A stretch of DNA of 64,000 bases from Acidobacteriota bacterium. Lineage in GTDB: Bacteria > Acidobacteriota > Terriglobia > Bryobacterales > Bryobacteraceae. The notes beneath the pieces were generated by a model. The model ran no database searches. It was not told the DNA's origin and saw nothing but the letters and a program-made list of their open reading frames with translations. The stretch is from assembly GCA_018268715.1 (NCBI GenBank), contig JAFDVZ010000024.1, positions 96,047 to 160,046 on the forward strand, written 5' to 3'. Positions 1 to 10,000 of the stretch are shown one piece after another. Position numbers and translations under genes: made by a program. How positions within the stretch are numbered: position 1 is the first letter of the stretch; every line of letters starts with the position of its first letter.

Positions 1-1448
1 TTGATCAGCGTGGGGCTGATGGTGTGGATCAACGTGCCCAACGCGCCCGCGCTCTGCACGTGGTAACTGGCCGGGAACTGGCCCCACGCGCCGCCCGGGG
101 GTCCGACAGTCACGTTGTAGCCGTTCTGCGCCTGATAGTCCTGCAACAGCCGGACGTAGGCCATCAACTTCTGCGAGATGGCGTAGTCCATGCGCAGGAT
201 CTTGTCGTCGAGCGGACGCAACTGCTGCTGCGGGAAGCGGAAGTTATACTGCTTCTGCCCGGTCGGGTCCAGCGCCAGCCCCGCCGGATCCGGAGTCGGG
301 AACAGGTTCAGCATCGCCTGCCCGATCGGGTTGATGCGCGTGGCGGGGATGATGTTGCCCGGGAACTGCTGCTGCGTCGTCGGGTCGTAGACCGGAATCT
401 GCGCGCCCGCCGTGGTCACCGTCTTTGAGAAATCGCCCTGCTTTTCGAGCGTCGTCGGCATCGTGTAGGTGGCGAAGCTCGTCGTGTTGTTGAACAGCTT
501 GTCGTAGGAGAAGAAGAAGAACACCTTCTGCCGCGACTTGTTGAAGGACGTGCCCGGGATGATCAGCGGACCGCCGATGGTGCCGCCGAAGTTCTGGTAA
601 CGATAACGCGGCCGGACGACCTTGGTCTTGTTGTTAAACCATTCGTTGGCGTTCAGGCTCTCGTGCCGGTAGTAGTCATAGGCGCTGCCGTGGAACTGTG
701 GCGTGCCCGCCTTGGTGGTGACGGTCAACTGGCCCGCGGTGCGGCCGCCGTATTCGGCCGTGTAGTTGGAAACCAGCAGCTTCACTTCGCCGATGGCGTC
801 CACCGACGGGTTGATGTAGCCGGTGTTCAGGTTGCCCGAATCCTGGCTGGCCGCCCCGTCCATGTTGAGGATGATCTGGCCCTGCCGTCCGCCGTTGACG
901 CCGGGGACGCCGCCGCCGTTCCAGCCGCGGTAGTCGTAGCTCTGCGCCAGCGACTGCGTGCCGGGCAGCGTCATGATCAGGCTGACTGGATTGCGGCCGC
1001 GCGTGGGAGTGTCTTCAATCTGCTTGAGGCCGATGTCCACTGAGCGGTCCGAACTGTCGGTGGCCACGTGAACGGCGTTGGCCGTCACTTCCACCGTGGC
1101 GGTCAGGTCTCCCACCTGGAGCGCGATGTCGTGCAGGTCCACGCGTTCCTGGGCGGCTACGCTGATGCCCTTCTGCTCGTGGGTCTTGAAGCCCGCCATC
1201 GCGATTCTGAGGGTGTAGGTTCCGGGAACCAGGCCCGTGAAAATGAACGCGCCGTTCGTGCTCGTGGTGAACGAGCGATCGGTCTTTGAAAGATCGTGGA
1301 TCAGGTGCACCGTGGCGTTGGCGACGGCCGCGCCGCTGGCGTCGGTCACGTCGCCGGAAAGTTGTCCCGTTACGCTCTGGGCGTGCGCCGCCGGCAGCAT
1401 CGCCGCCAGCAGGAACAACACACCTATGAATAGGCGAAGTCTATGCAT
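1..1448 (-). CDS. Oar-like TonB-dependent receptor, N-terminal part (cut by window edge)
   Basis: The minus-strand frame from ATG 1448 stays open for about 482 codons and runs off the left edge, so the beta-barrel C-terminus is missing. It starts with a signal peptide (MHRLRLFIGVLFLLAAMLPA, cut near AHAQS). Next comes a carboxypeptidase-regulatory/CnaB-like domain (about residues 25-110, with TGQLSGDVTDASGAAV). A plug region follows, with NGGRQGQIILNMDGA and AEYGGRTAGQLTVTTKAGT, and then the start of the barrel. The family imports large substrates across the outer membrane using TonB energy; the substrate here is unknown. The start is fixed by an AAAGAGG Shine-Dalgarno 6-7 nt upstream. Two complete relatives lie at 43401 and 51394. 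Confidence 0.9.
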   Translation of the reverse strand, partial: MHRLRLFIGVLFLLAAMLPAAHAQSVTGQLSGDVTDASGAAVANATVHLIHDLSKTDRSFTTSTNGAFIFTGLVPGTYTLRIAMAGFKTHEQKGISVAAQERVDLHDIALQVGDLTATVEVTANAVHVATDSSDRSVDIGLKQIEDTPTRGRNPVSLIMTLPGTQSLAQSYDYRGWNGGGVPGVNGGRQGQIILNMDGAASQDSGNLNTGYINPSVDAIGEVKLLVSNYTAEYGGRTAGQLTVTTKAGTPQFHGSAYDYYRHESLNANEWFNNKTKVVRPRYRYQNFGGTIGGPLIIPGTSFNKSRQKVFFFFSYDKLFNNTTSFATYTMPTTLEKQGDFSKTVTTAGAQIPVYDPTTQQQFPGNIIPATRINPIGQAMLNLFPTPDPAGLALDPTGQKQYNFRFPQQQLRPLDDKILRMDYAISQKLMAYVRLLQDYQAQNGYNVTVGPPGGAWGQFPASYHVQSAGALGTLIHTISPTLI

Positions 1449-1921
1449 GACTAACCTCTTTTGCTGTCGAATTCAATCGGAAGGCTACAGCACGGTTGTG
1501 CGATGTGGGTAGATTGCTCGCCCGGTGGAGCGATTGTGGACGCGAACCACCCACCATTGCGGTTCGTAAGTTCGCGAACGAGTTTGGCGGAGGTGTTGAA
1601 AAGGCGGCGCTTTGCGCCTTGGGCTCCAACCCCTGCCCGGTCGACCAGCCGGCCCGAAATCCAGCTGGACTCTTGCCGCAAGATCGCCGCCTGTATGAAC
1701 GGCGACACAGCCGGCGAGACGAATTCGACCAGTGTTAGCTTCACGTCAACATTTCGGAAGCCATCCAACAGCCGTCAGACACAACATTTCTTCGGATGCG
1801 CCCCCGCCAACCCCTGTCGCGGCATTTTATCGGAATGGGAATGCCGGTGCAACAAGGGGGGAGAATTCGGCCTGGCGAGTTCGTCCCGCGGCGCTGTCTG
1901 GCGACCACGTGAAGTGGGTGG
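1449..1921. other. 473-nt intergenic region
   Basis: This gap separates the stop of the sigma-54 activator from the start of the receptor, both on the minus strand. Short open frames cross it on both strands, but none has a ribosome-binding site or recognisable protein features. It should hold the receptor promoter. I found no clear -35/-10 or -24/-12 pair. A CAACATTTC word occurs twice near 1750-1790. Confidence 0.5.
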
Positions 1922-3514
1922 TTATTCTGACTCGACGGCCGCGGACATGTGACGCCGGCTGATTCCGAGAGCGCGGAGTCGCGAGGCCAGCGTGTTCGGG
2001 TTGACGCCCAACAGGTCCTCCGCGCCGCCCTGTCCGGAGACTCGTCCGCCCGCCGCCTGGAGAGCGCTTAGCAGGTTCTCGCGCTCCATCGTCCGCCACT
2101 GAGAGTCGCTGTGAAACGCCCGGACCGACGGCTCACGAACAACGGCGGATGGACCAGCGCCACGCGCCTGGCCGACGTCAAAGCTCAGGGGTCCGCCGCG
2201 CGCCAGGATCACCGCGCGCTCCACCACGTTTTGCAGCTCGCGCACGTTGCCCGGCCACGGGTACGCCGCCAGTCGCGCGATCTCCTTTACCGGGAGCCGG
2301 GACTCGGGAGCGTGGATGCGAAGGCAGGCCTGACGTACAAAGTGGGCCGCCAACAGTCCGATGTCCTCGCGCCGCTCGCGAAGCGGCGGGACGCTGAGCG
2401 GGAATACGCTGAGACGGTAATACAGATCCAGGCGGAACCTGCCGGCGGCGCATTCCTCCAATAAGTCCCGATTGGTGGCGGCGATAACTCGCACGTTCAC
2501 GCGCCGGGTGTGATCCTCGCCCACGCGTTCATACTCGCCCTCCTGCAACACGCGCAGCAACTTCGATTGCAGGTCGAGCGGGATCTCTCCAATTTCGTCC
2601 AGCAACAAGGTTCCGCCATCGGCCAGTTGGAATCGACCGACGCGGTCGCGAATGGCGCCTGTGAAGGAGCCTTTGACGTGGCCGAAGAATTCGCTCTCGA
2701 ACAGTTCCTTCGGAATCGATCCGCAGTTCACCCGGATCATGGGTTTCGCTACGCGGCGGCTGCGCTGGTGAATGGCGCGCGCTATCAGTTCCTTCCCCGT
2801 GCCGGACTCGCCCTGGATCAGGACGTTGGAGTCGGTCTGGGCCACCAGGTCGATCTGCTCGAGCACGCGCCTCAACGCGGGACTGTTGCCGAGGATATCC
2901 CGAAACTCGCCGGCCTCCACCACTTCTTCCCGCAAGTAATCGCGCTCCTGCTCCAGTTGTTCGCGCAGGCTGTCGATCTGCTGGAACGCGCGGCAGTTCC
3001 CGATCGCCACCGCCGCGTGGGCGGCGAAGTTGCGGAGCCAGTCCAGCGTGGCCTCATTGGGATGCACGCGAAGGAATACGGCCATGACGCCCACGATGCC
3101 GCCGCGAAATCGCAGCGGGTGTCCCACAAAACCTTCGATGTGTTCGCGCCGCGCCCAGTCGCGGTCCATCTCCGCGTCGCGAACGGCCTGAATGTCGCGG
3201 ATCATCACGGCTTCGCCGGCGCGCGCCATGTGCGCCAGCTTTCTCTCTGAAGTGAGCGCCACGCGGTGGTGCGAGCCGTCGGTCCGCGTCCAATCAGCGC
3301 CCGGCGCCAACGGTCTGCCGCCGCTGGCCCGCATGTGCAACGCCGTCGCTTCGCCACCCGCCTTGCAGGCCGGGCACTCGGCGTCGCGGTCGAGAAACCA
3401 GATGCGAGCGAGCGCCGCGTGTTCGTTGTCCAGGATCGCTTCAATGATCTGTCCCAGAACGGACGCCGGACCCTCGGCTTGAGCGATCGAGAGGACGACG
3501 GATTGAAGGTCCAT
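1922..3514 (-). CDS. GAF-domain sigma-54-dependent transcriptional activator (NorR/FhlA type)
   Basis: The 530-residue protein has a GAF sensor domain (about 15-175), a short coiled linker (180-200), a sigma-54 AAA+ domain (205-430) and a Fis-type HTH at the C-terminus (about 480-522). Visible motifs are Walker A GESGTGKE (235-242), the sigma-54 contact loop as GSFTGA (282-287, Ser for the usual first Ala) and Walker B LLLDEIGE (303-310). A CPAC pair (47-50) in the GAF domain could bind metal or sense redox; that is inference. It would hydrolyse ATP to open sigma-54 promoters. It is divergent from the hydrolase at 3670, whose upstream region carries a -24/-12 element and inverted repeats, so that gene is its likely target. 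Confidence 0.93.
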   Translation of the reverse strand: MDLQSVVLSIAQAEGPASVLGQIIEAILDNEHAALARIWFLDRDAECPACKAGGEATALHMRASGGRPLAPGADWTRTDGSHHRVALTSERKLAHMARAGEAVMIRDIQAVRDAEMDRDWARREHIEGFVGHPLRFRGGIVGVMAVFLRVHPNEATLDWLRNFAAHAAVAIGNCRAFQQIDSLREQLEQERDYLREEVVEAGEFRDILGNSPALRRVLEQIDLVAQTDSNVLIQGESGTGKELIARAIHQRSRRVAKPMIRVNCGSIPKELFESEFFGHVKGSFTGAIRDRVGRFQLADGGTLLLDEIGEIPLDLQSKLLRVLQEGEYERVGEDHTRRVNVRVIAATNRDLLEECAAGRFRLDLYYRLSVFPLSVPPLRERREDIGLLAAHFVRQACLRIHAPESRLPVKEIARLAAYPWPGNVRELQNVVERAVILARGGPLSFDVGQARGAGPSAVVREPSVRAFHSDSQWRTMERENLLSALQAAGGRVSGQGGAEDLLGVNPNTLASRLRALGISRRHMSAAVESE

Positions 3515-3523
3515 GACGAAATA

Positions 3524-3570
3524 TCACGAATTTGTGGGCTCTTATTCCCGGGCTCGTGAAGATTCACAAA
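3524..3570. promoter_or_regulatory. candidate upstream activator sites (paired inverted repeats)
   Basis: TCACGA (3524-3529) and TTTGTG (3531-3536) recur in inverted form as TCGTGA (3554-3559) and CACAAA (3565-3570). Two near-palindromes result, CACGAATTTGTG (3525-3536) and GTGAAGATTCAC (3556-3567). Their centres are 31 bp apart, about three helical turns. They lie roughly 70-110 bp upstream of the predicted sigma-54 start site, the usual distance for enhancer sites of such activators. The first also sits right at the activator's own start, which would allow autoregulation. Binding is inferred from layout only. Confidence 0.45.
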
Positions 3571-3607
3571 CCGGCTGGGGCAAGTTGTTGATTCGAGGTG
3601 GCGGGTT

Positions 3608-3624
3608 TTGGCTCGCCGCGTGCG
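3608..3624 (+). promoter_or_regulatory. candidate sigma-54 (-24/-12) promoter of the hydrolase
   Basis: TTGGCTCGCCGCGTGCG matches the sigma-54 consensus TTGGCACG-N4-TTGCA. It has the near-invariant GG (3610-3611) and GC (3622-3623) exactly 10 nt apart. The predicted start near 3635 leaves a leader of about 35 nt that contains the AAGGA ribosome-binding site of the gene at 3670. A sigma-54 activator is encoded immediately upstream on the opposite strand. Confidence 0.55.
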
Positions 3625-3669
3625 CTTGCTGTTGCGCGCGGCCAAGGCCGCCCAGAAAAGGAAGAAACA

Positions 3670-4527
3670 GTGAAATACAAGTACGCGGATGTCGACGGCC
3701 TGAACATCTTCTACCGGGAAGCAGGCGACCCTGGGAAACCGGCGATGGTGCTTCTGCACGGATTCCCATCGTCCTCCTTCATGTATCGAAACCTGATGCC
3801 CGCGCTGGAGGATCAGTTCTATCTCATCGCTCCCGACTATCCGGGTTTCGGTAACTCGAGCGCGCCCTCACACGATGCCTTCCCCTACACGTTCGACCGT
3901 TTGTCGGAGGTGATGGAGAAACTGCTTGTGTCACTTGGCGTGACACGGTTCACCATGTACATTCAGGATTACGGCTCGCCGGTCGGCTTCCGTATCGCCA
4001 TGCGGCATCCCGACTGGATTCAAGGCATCATCTGCCAGAACGGCAACGCCTACGAAGAGGGTTTCACGGGCGTCTGGGACTCCATGCGCTCCGCCCTTTG
4101 GAAGAACCGCACGCCGGAAACGGAAGCTCCGTTGGCGCAGTTCTTCGCGCCGGAGGGCGTGAAGTGGATCTACAGTGAGGGGACCCGAAACCCGCATCTC
4201 ATCAGCCCCGACAACTGGACCACCGATCTGTACTTCCTGGGGCGGCCGGGGAACCATCGGCTGCAACTCGATCTGTTCTACGACTATCGCAAGAATGTGG
4301 AGCAATACCCGCTCTGGCACGAATACCTGCGCAGGAGCCAGCCGCCCATGCTGGTGGTTTGGGGCGCCAACGATCCGGTTTTCACCCAGGAGGGCGGACG
4401 GGCTTTCGGGCGCGATCTGAAGAACGCGGAGGTGCACATGCTCGACACCGGGCACTTCGCCCTGGAAGATCACTGTCCCGAGATCGTTTCGCTGATCCGC
4501 TCCTTCGACGAGCGCACACGGGCCTGA
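3670..4527 (+). CDS. alpha/beta hydrolase with Asp nucleophile (haloalkane dehalogenase/epoxide hydrolase-like)
   Basis: This is a 285-residue cytoplasmic alpha/beta-fold hydrolase. The nucleophile elbow reads IQDYGSPVG, placing Asp100 where esterases have Ser. That is typical of haloalkane dehalogenases and epoxide hydrolases. HGFPSSSFMYR (30-40) supplies the oxyanion region, Asp235 (WGANDP) may be the acid, and His262 (DTGHFALED) is the catalytic base. I chose GTG 3670 because AAAAGGA lies 8 nt upstream; an earlier in-frame ATG at 3598 would run through the candidate promoter. Substrate is unknown; no halide-binding Trp was assigned. Confidence 0.85.
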   Translation: MKYKYADVDGLNIFYREAGDPGKPAMVLLHGFPSSSFMYRNLMPALEDQFYLIAPDYPGFGNSSAPSHDAFPYTFDRLSEVMEKLLVSLGVTRFTMYIQDYGSPVGFRIAMRHPDWIQGIICQNGNAYEEGFTGVWDSMRSALWKNRTPETEAPLAQFFAPEGVKWIYSEGTRNPHLISPDNWTTDLYFLGRPGNHRLQLDLFYDYRKNVEQYPLWHEYLRRSQPPMLVVWGANDPVFTQEGGRAFGRDLKNAEVHMLDTGHFALEDHCPEIVSLIRSFDERTRA

Positions 4528-4554
4528 AGCAACTCACGGGCGCGCTGCGGCCCT

Positions 4555-4568
4555 GCCGATCAATCGGC
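4555..4568. promoter_or_regulatory. 14-bp palindrome beside a -10-like box
   Basis: GCCGAT-CA-ATCGGC is an inverted repeat just upstream of TATAGT (4571-4576), which lies 7 nt before the GTG start at 4584. The 2-nt centre is too tight for an RNA hairpin, so a repressor site for the glycosidase genes is more likely than a terminator. No bound protein is known. Confidence 0.3.
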
Positions 4569-4583
4569 GATATAGTCTGAGCA

Positions 4584-6992
4584 GTGCGCCTACAACCTCT
4601 TCTCCTTGCCGCAACTCTGCTCGTCCCCTTGGCCGGGCGCGACCGTCCTCCCCTGGTCCCCCTGGTGTTCGTGCACGGCGAGGACGAAGTCGTCACGCGT
4701 CGCGTCATCGGCGAGGTGGCCGCGGCGGGCAACACCGGTTTCGTGTGGGAGTCCCGGCCGCATCCCGATTATCTGGGGCCGAAATGGTGGCATGACCTGG
4801 GCATCGCCATCGATGAAGCGAAGAAGCGCAATCTGGAGGTCTGGATCTTCGACGAGTGGATGTACCCGAGCGGCATCGCCGGCGGCAAAGTCGTCGCCGA
4901 AAATCCCGACTTCGCGGTGCATGTCGTGGAGGACCGCTCCGTCGTCGTGAAAGGCCCCGCCGCGGGCCGAGCCTTCGCCATGCCCGGCGCGCCGGGGCGC
5001 GTGGTGTCGGTGAACGCCATCCGCAAGGGCGCGGACCCTGTGGACCTTTCGGCCAAGGGCGAGCGCTTCACCTGGGACGTCCCGGAAGGCGAATGGCGCG
5101 TTGTCTGGGCGGTGGAGCGCGTCCTCCCGGTCAAGCCCGGCTGGGTGATGGACAACATGATCGACGTCATGAACCCACGCGCCGTTCAGACCTTCATCCG
5201 GCTGACGCACGAAGCCACCTACGCGCACTTCGGCGCCGAGTTCGGTAAGACCATCAAGGGCTTCTTCAGCGACGAGACGGGCTTCCGCAATATCACTTCG
5301 TACGACAGCCTGCCGGGACATCCGGGGATGCCCATGCCGTGGTCGCCGGCCTACGTCGACTTCTTCAAGCGGCTGAAAGGGTACGACCCGCGTTCGCGCC
5401 TCGCCGCTCTGTGGTACGACATCGGACCTTCAGGCCGGAAGACCCGCTACGATCTGATGGACGCTTACTCGCGCGCCTTCGCCGAGAACTTCTTCAAGCC
5501 GCAGCAGGAGTGGTGCCACGCCCACGGAGTGCGGTTCATCGGCCACCTGGTCGAGGACAATCATGCCGATCACCAACTCGGCTACGGTCCTGGGCATTGG
5601 TTCCGCGCCATGCAGTTCTTCGACATGCCGGGCATCGACATCGTCGGCTATCAGGTGACGCCGGGCCTGGATGCGGGCCGCTACCCCTGGCTTGTCGGCC
5701 GCGGACCGGACTGGGACCAGGAGCATTTCAGCTTCGCCCTGCCCGCCATGGCGCGCGGCAGCGCCTGGATGAAGCACACCACGGAGATCTTCTCGGAATC
5801 CTTCGGCGCCTATGGCTGGAGTGAAGGATTGCGCATGCTCAAGTGGATCGGCGACTGGATGATTGTCAACGGGATCAACGTCGTCTCGCCACACGCGGTC
5901 AGCATGAAGCATCACGACCCGGACTGCCCGCCGCACTACAACGCCACGGCGGGGAATCCGCAGGCGCAGTATTACCCGTCGTGGGCGGAGCCGTTCAAGC
6001 GCCTCCAGCGGCTGACCGTGGAAAGCGAACCGCTCTACAAGGCGGCGGTGCTGTACACCGGCGAATCCGCCTGGGTCGGCGAGGCGCAGAACGTGGCTCC
6101 GGTGGTGCGCGCGCTGGAGACGGCGCAAGTCTCGACGCTCGTCCTGCCGTACGACGCCGATTGGTCATCATTCGGGACCGTGGTGCTGCCGTATGCGCGC
6201 TGGGTCCCCGATGGCGTGCTGGAGCGGTTGGCCCGCGCGCCCGGACTCGTGCTGGTTGTCGAAAAGTGGCCCGACGGCGCGCCGCCCGAGTTGAAGGCGA
6301 AGGCGCGGTTGGTGACGCTGCCGGAACTGGCGGCGTATGTCGCCCCGACGGTGCGGATCGACCCGCCGTCGGCGAGCGTTGTGGTCTCGCGACGTAAGGG
6401 CGAGGGCGGCGAGTGGATCCTGCTGCACAACCGCTCGCTTCACGACGCCTGGCGAGGGCGTGTCGATGCACAGGCCGTTCGTTACGACGCGATCGAAGAC
6501 GTCTGGTACGATGCGCGCGAGGTCGAACTGCCGCCCTATGGCCTGGCCGTCTTGTGGACTGGGCGCGCGCCTGTCGCCGTGCGTCCGTCGCCACGCTACC
6601 GGCCGCTGCGGGAGATCGCCGGGCCGTGGGGCACTCCCGCCGGCGTGCGCGCGTCGCTCGTCGACTGGCGCCGTTGGACGGGGCTGGAGGAGTTCTCCGG
6701 AACCATGCGCTACTCGCGAAGCGTCATGCTCGACGATCCCCGCGGGTTGGCGCTCGACCTGGGCGAGGTCGCCGAGATTGCCGAGTTGCGCGTCAACGGA
6801 AAGCCCGCGGGCGTGCGAATCGCGCCGCCCTACCGGTTCGATCTGTCCGATGTCGCCCAGCGCGGAGAGAACCTGATTGAGATCGACGTGACCAACACCG
6901 CGCAGGCTCGCTGGAGCGACGATTTCTCGCACGGCGACGCGACGAGCGGATTGTTGGGTCCGGTGTGGCTGCTCAAGGATGGCGGCCGTTAG
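4584..6992 (+). CDS. exported GH106-like glycoside hydrolase (putative alpha-L-rhamnosidase family)
   Basis: The 802-residue protein has an N-terminal signal peptide (MRLQPLLLAATLLVPLAG). A TIM-barrel-like catalytic region contains VWIFDEWMYPSGIAGGKV and TEIFSESFGAYGW, both typical of GH106-like glycosyl hydrolases. A C-terminal galactose-binding-like beta-sandwich follows (about 660-800, with LRVNGKPAGVRIAPPYRF). GH106 enzymes remove alpha-L-rhamnose; exact specificity cannot be read here. The GTG start has no Shine-Dalgarno but has TATAGT 7 nt upstream, suggesting a leaderless message. It lacks the N-terminal PLWVWND module of its downstream paralogue, which follows after only 9 nt. Confidence 0.8.
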   Translation: MRLQPLLLAATLLVPLAGRDRPPLVPLVFVHGEDEVVTRRVIGEVAAAGNTGFVWESRPHPDYLGPKWWHDLGIAIDEAKKRNLEVWIFDEWMYPSGIAGGKVVAENPDFAVHVVEDRSVVVKGPAAGRAFAMPGAPGRVVSVNAIRKGADPVDLSAKGERFTWDVPEGEWRVVWAVERVLPVKPGWVMDNMIDVMNPRAVQTFIRLTHEATYAHFGAEFGKTIKGFFSDETGFRNITSYDSLPGHPGMPMPWSPAYVDFFKRLKGYDPRSRLAALWYDIGPSGRKTRYDLMDAYSRAFAENFFKPQQEWCHAHGVRFIGHLVEDNHADHQLGYGPGHWFRAMQFFDMPGIDIVGYQVTPGLDAGRYPWLVGRGPDWDQEHFSFALPAMARGSAWMKHTTEIFSESFGAYGWSEGLRMLKWIGDWMIVNGINVVSPHAVSMKHHDPDCPPHYNATAGNPQAQYYPSWAEPFKRLQRLTVESEPLYKAAVLYTGESAWVGEAQNVAPVVRALETAQVSTLVLPYDADWSSFGTVVLPYARWVPDGVLERLARAPGLVLVVEKWPDGAPPELKAKARLVTLPELAAYVAPTVRIDPPSASVVVSRRKGEGGEWILLHNRSLHDAWRGRVDAQAVRYDAIEDVWYDAREVELPPYGLAVLWTGRAPVAVRPSPRYRPLREIAGPWGTPAGVRASLVDWRRWTGLEEFSGTMRYSRSVMLDDPRGLALDLGEVAEIAELRVNGKPAGVRIAPPYRFDLSDVAQRGENLIEIDVTNTAQARWSDDFSHGDATSGLLGPVWLLKDGGR

Positions 6993-7001
6993 GAGGCTAT
7001 C

Positions 7002-10000
7002 ATGCTGGTTCGACGAATAATCTGGTTGTCGATGGTTGCGGCGGCCCTGTCCGGCCAACAGCCGAAATGGGTCTCGGGAGACGCCGAGCGCGAGTTGCTC
7101 CACCATCCCAAGGCGCTGGCTGGCGCGAGGCGCGCTCCCATGACCACGGCCGAAATGCGAGCCGTCTTTGTCGATCCCCCCGCGGAGAACCGTTCCATGC
7201 CCCTCTGGGTCTGGAACGACCAGTTGGAATGGCCGCGCCTGAAGGAACAACTCGGGCAGTTCAAGGCGCAGGGCATGGGCGGCGTGTTCGTCCATCCCCG
7301 GCCCGGCCTGATGACGGAGTATCTCGGCGCGGACTGGTTCCGACTGTGGAAGCTGAGCATCGAGGAGGGAAAGCGGCTCGGCATCGAAGTCAATATTTAT
7401 GACGAGAACAGCTACCCGTCGGGCTTCTCGGGCGGACACGTGCCGGCCGTCGCTCCGGACACTGCGGCGCAGTACGTCACTCCGGACTTTGTCGAAACAG
7501 CGCGCGGCTATGCGAGCCGTGGAACCAACGTCGCGACGTTCGCCGTGGAGCGCGATTCGAGCGGGCGCGTCACCTCCGCCGTTCGCGTGCGCGAGGGCGC
7601 CGACGTGGCGGGCAAGACGCTCGCGATCTTCCGCCTGAAGCGCGCGAGCGGAAACCCGTGGACCGGCGAGTTCCCCTACGTCGATCTGACGAATCCGCAA
7701 ACAGCGTCCCGTTTCATAGAAACCACGCTTGAGCCGTACAAGCGTGAAATCGGGTCGGAGTTCGGCAAGACCGTGAAGTGGAGCTTCGACGATGAGCCGC
7801 TCATCGCCACGGCCGGGGCGTATGATTCCGCGCCGCTCGCCCTGCCCCTGAGTTATAACACCATCGCCGAATTTCAGAAGCGCAACGGCTACGACTTAGC
7901 GGACAACCTGCCGTCCTTGTATTGGGACATCGGCGATTACCGCAAAGTCCGCTTCGACTACTGGCAGACCATGCACGACCTGTGGAAGGAGAACTACTTC
8001 CGTCCGATGTTCCAGTGGTGCGACCGCAATAACCTCCGCTTCACCGGCCACTGGATGGAGCACTCCTGGCCGGAGCCGTGGATTTCGCCCGCCGACGCCT
8101 CCCTCTACGCGTATGAGCACGCCCCCGGCATCGACATGCTGGAAGGCTCGAACATTCGCACGCAGGGCAAGGATCCGCATATGCTGTTCACCATCAAACA
8201 GGTGGCCAGCGTGTCCCACCAGTTAGGCCGCCGCGCCTTCTGCGAAGCCTACGGCGTGTCGGGCTGGGACTCGACCCTCGAACATTACAAACGCTTCGGC
8301 GATTGGCTGATGGTGCATGGCATCGATTTCATGGACCAGCACCTGGCCTTCTCCACCGTGCGCGGCGCGCGCAAGCGCGACCATCCGCAGAGCTTCACGG
8401 ACGTCTCGGCCTGGTGGCCTTACTACAAGATCCACGGCGATCACCTGGGCCGCGTCAGTTTCCTGCTGACTCGCGGGGAGAGCCGCAACCGCGTGGTCAT
8501 GCTGGAGCCGACCACCAGCGCGTTCCTGGTCTCGCGCAAGGCGGGCCCGCACAGCGACCTCGAAGACATGCGGCGCGACAATGCGGAGTTGAATCAATAC
8601 CTGGCCGATCATCAGTTGGATTTCGATCTCGCCGACGAATACATGCTGGAGTGGTTCGGCAAGGCGTCGAATCGCAGTCTGACGATCGGCGACGCGAGTT
8701 ACGACTTAGTGATCTGGCCCGCTAACATGACCAATGTCCGCTCACAGACCTTGCCGGTGCTCGAGAGGTACCTGGCGGGCGGGGGGCGCATCCTCGCGCT
8801 GTCGGCGCCGGCGGCGTATGTGAACGGGCGCGCGGACAGCCGTGTCCAGGCGCTCCATGATCGTTACCGGTCGCAGTGGGTCACAGTTGCGGATAATCGC
8901 GAACTGCTCTCCGGAATCCACAAACAGTTGGCGCCGCGCGTCACGTTTGACCATGCGCTGCCGGAGGGCGTCGGATTCGCCGAGCGGTTCCTGGCGAACG
9001 GCGACCGCATTCTATTCTTCGCCAACACTGGTCTGAAGACGGCGAAGGCTCGGGCTACGGTGGAAGGCGGCGGTCTCGAAGAGTGGGACACCGTTGCCGG
9101 AAAGGTCCGCGCGACGGCGTTCGCGGCCGACGGCGGCAAGCTGACGTTCGCGCTCGACCTCGCGCCCGCCGGATCGGCCGCCTATCGCGTGTCGAAGGCG
9201 ACTATCGCGCCTTCCGCCCAGCCGTCCGCGCCCGCGTTCGAGCCCGTCGTCGCTTCCGCCTGGAAAGTCGCCGCCGATCAGCCGAATGTGCTCGCGCTCG
9301 ATTACTGCGATCTCACGGCGCCGGGCGGCGTGAACCTGCGGGACGTCAACACGTGGCAGGCCAACTGGACGCTGTGGAAGATGCACGGTTTCGAACGTCC
9401 CGCCTGGGACAACGCCGTGCAGTACAAGACGCGCATCTTCGATCGCAACCACTTCGACAGCGGATCGGGTTTTGAGGCGGTGTTTCGTTTCGAAGCGGTC
9501 GACGCCGCGGCGTTGAAGGGCCTGGAACTCGCCATCGAATCTCCGGAGTTGTACAAGGTGACGGTGAACGGTGTCGCGGTTTCCTTTGCCGCCGGGCGCC
9601 GCTGGGAGGATCCGCACATCAGGGCGGCCTCCGTCGAGAAGGCCGCCCGCGAGGGTGAAAACGTTATCGTGGTCACCGGGCGTCCATTCGACGTCCGCAT
9701 GGAGTTGGAGAACGTGTTCCTTCTGGGCGCCTTCAAGGTGGAGCCGCAAAGCCGCGGCTTCCGCATCGCCGCGCCGGCCGGCCTCGAGTTCGGTTCGTGG
9801 GCCAAGCAGGGCTATCCATTCTACGGATCGAGCGTGCGTTACGAGTCTCGTGTCGAGACGCGCAAGGGGACGTTGCGGGTCGAACTCGGCGAATGGCAAG
9901 GGAGCTTGGCCGAAGTGCTGGTGGATGGCAAACGGGCGGCCCTGATCGCGTGGCAGCCCTGGCGCGCCGAGGTTCCGGTGGCCGCCGGAGCGCACAACAT

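Noticed and set aside
1461..1952. Open frames in the gap after the first receptor
   Set aside because: No ribosome-binding site, no conserved motif and mutually overlapping frames; treated as non-coding.
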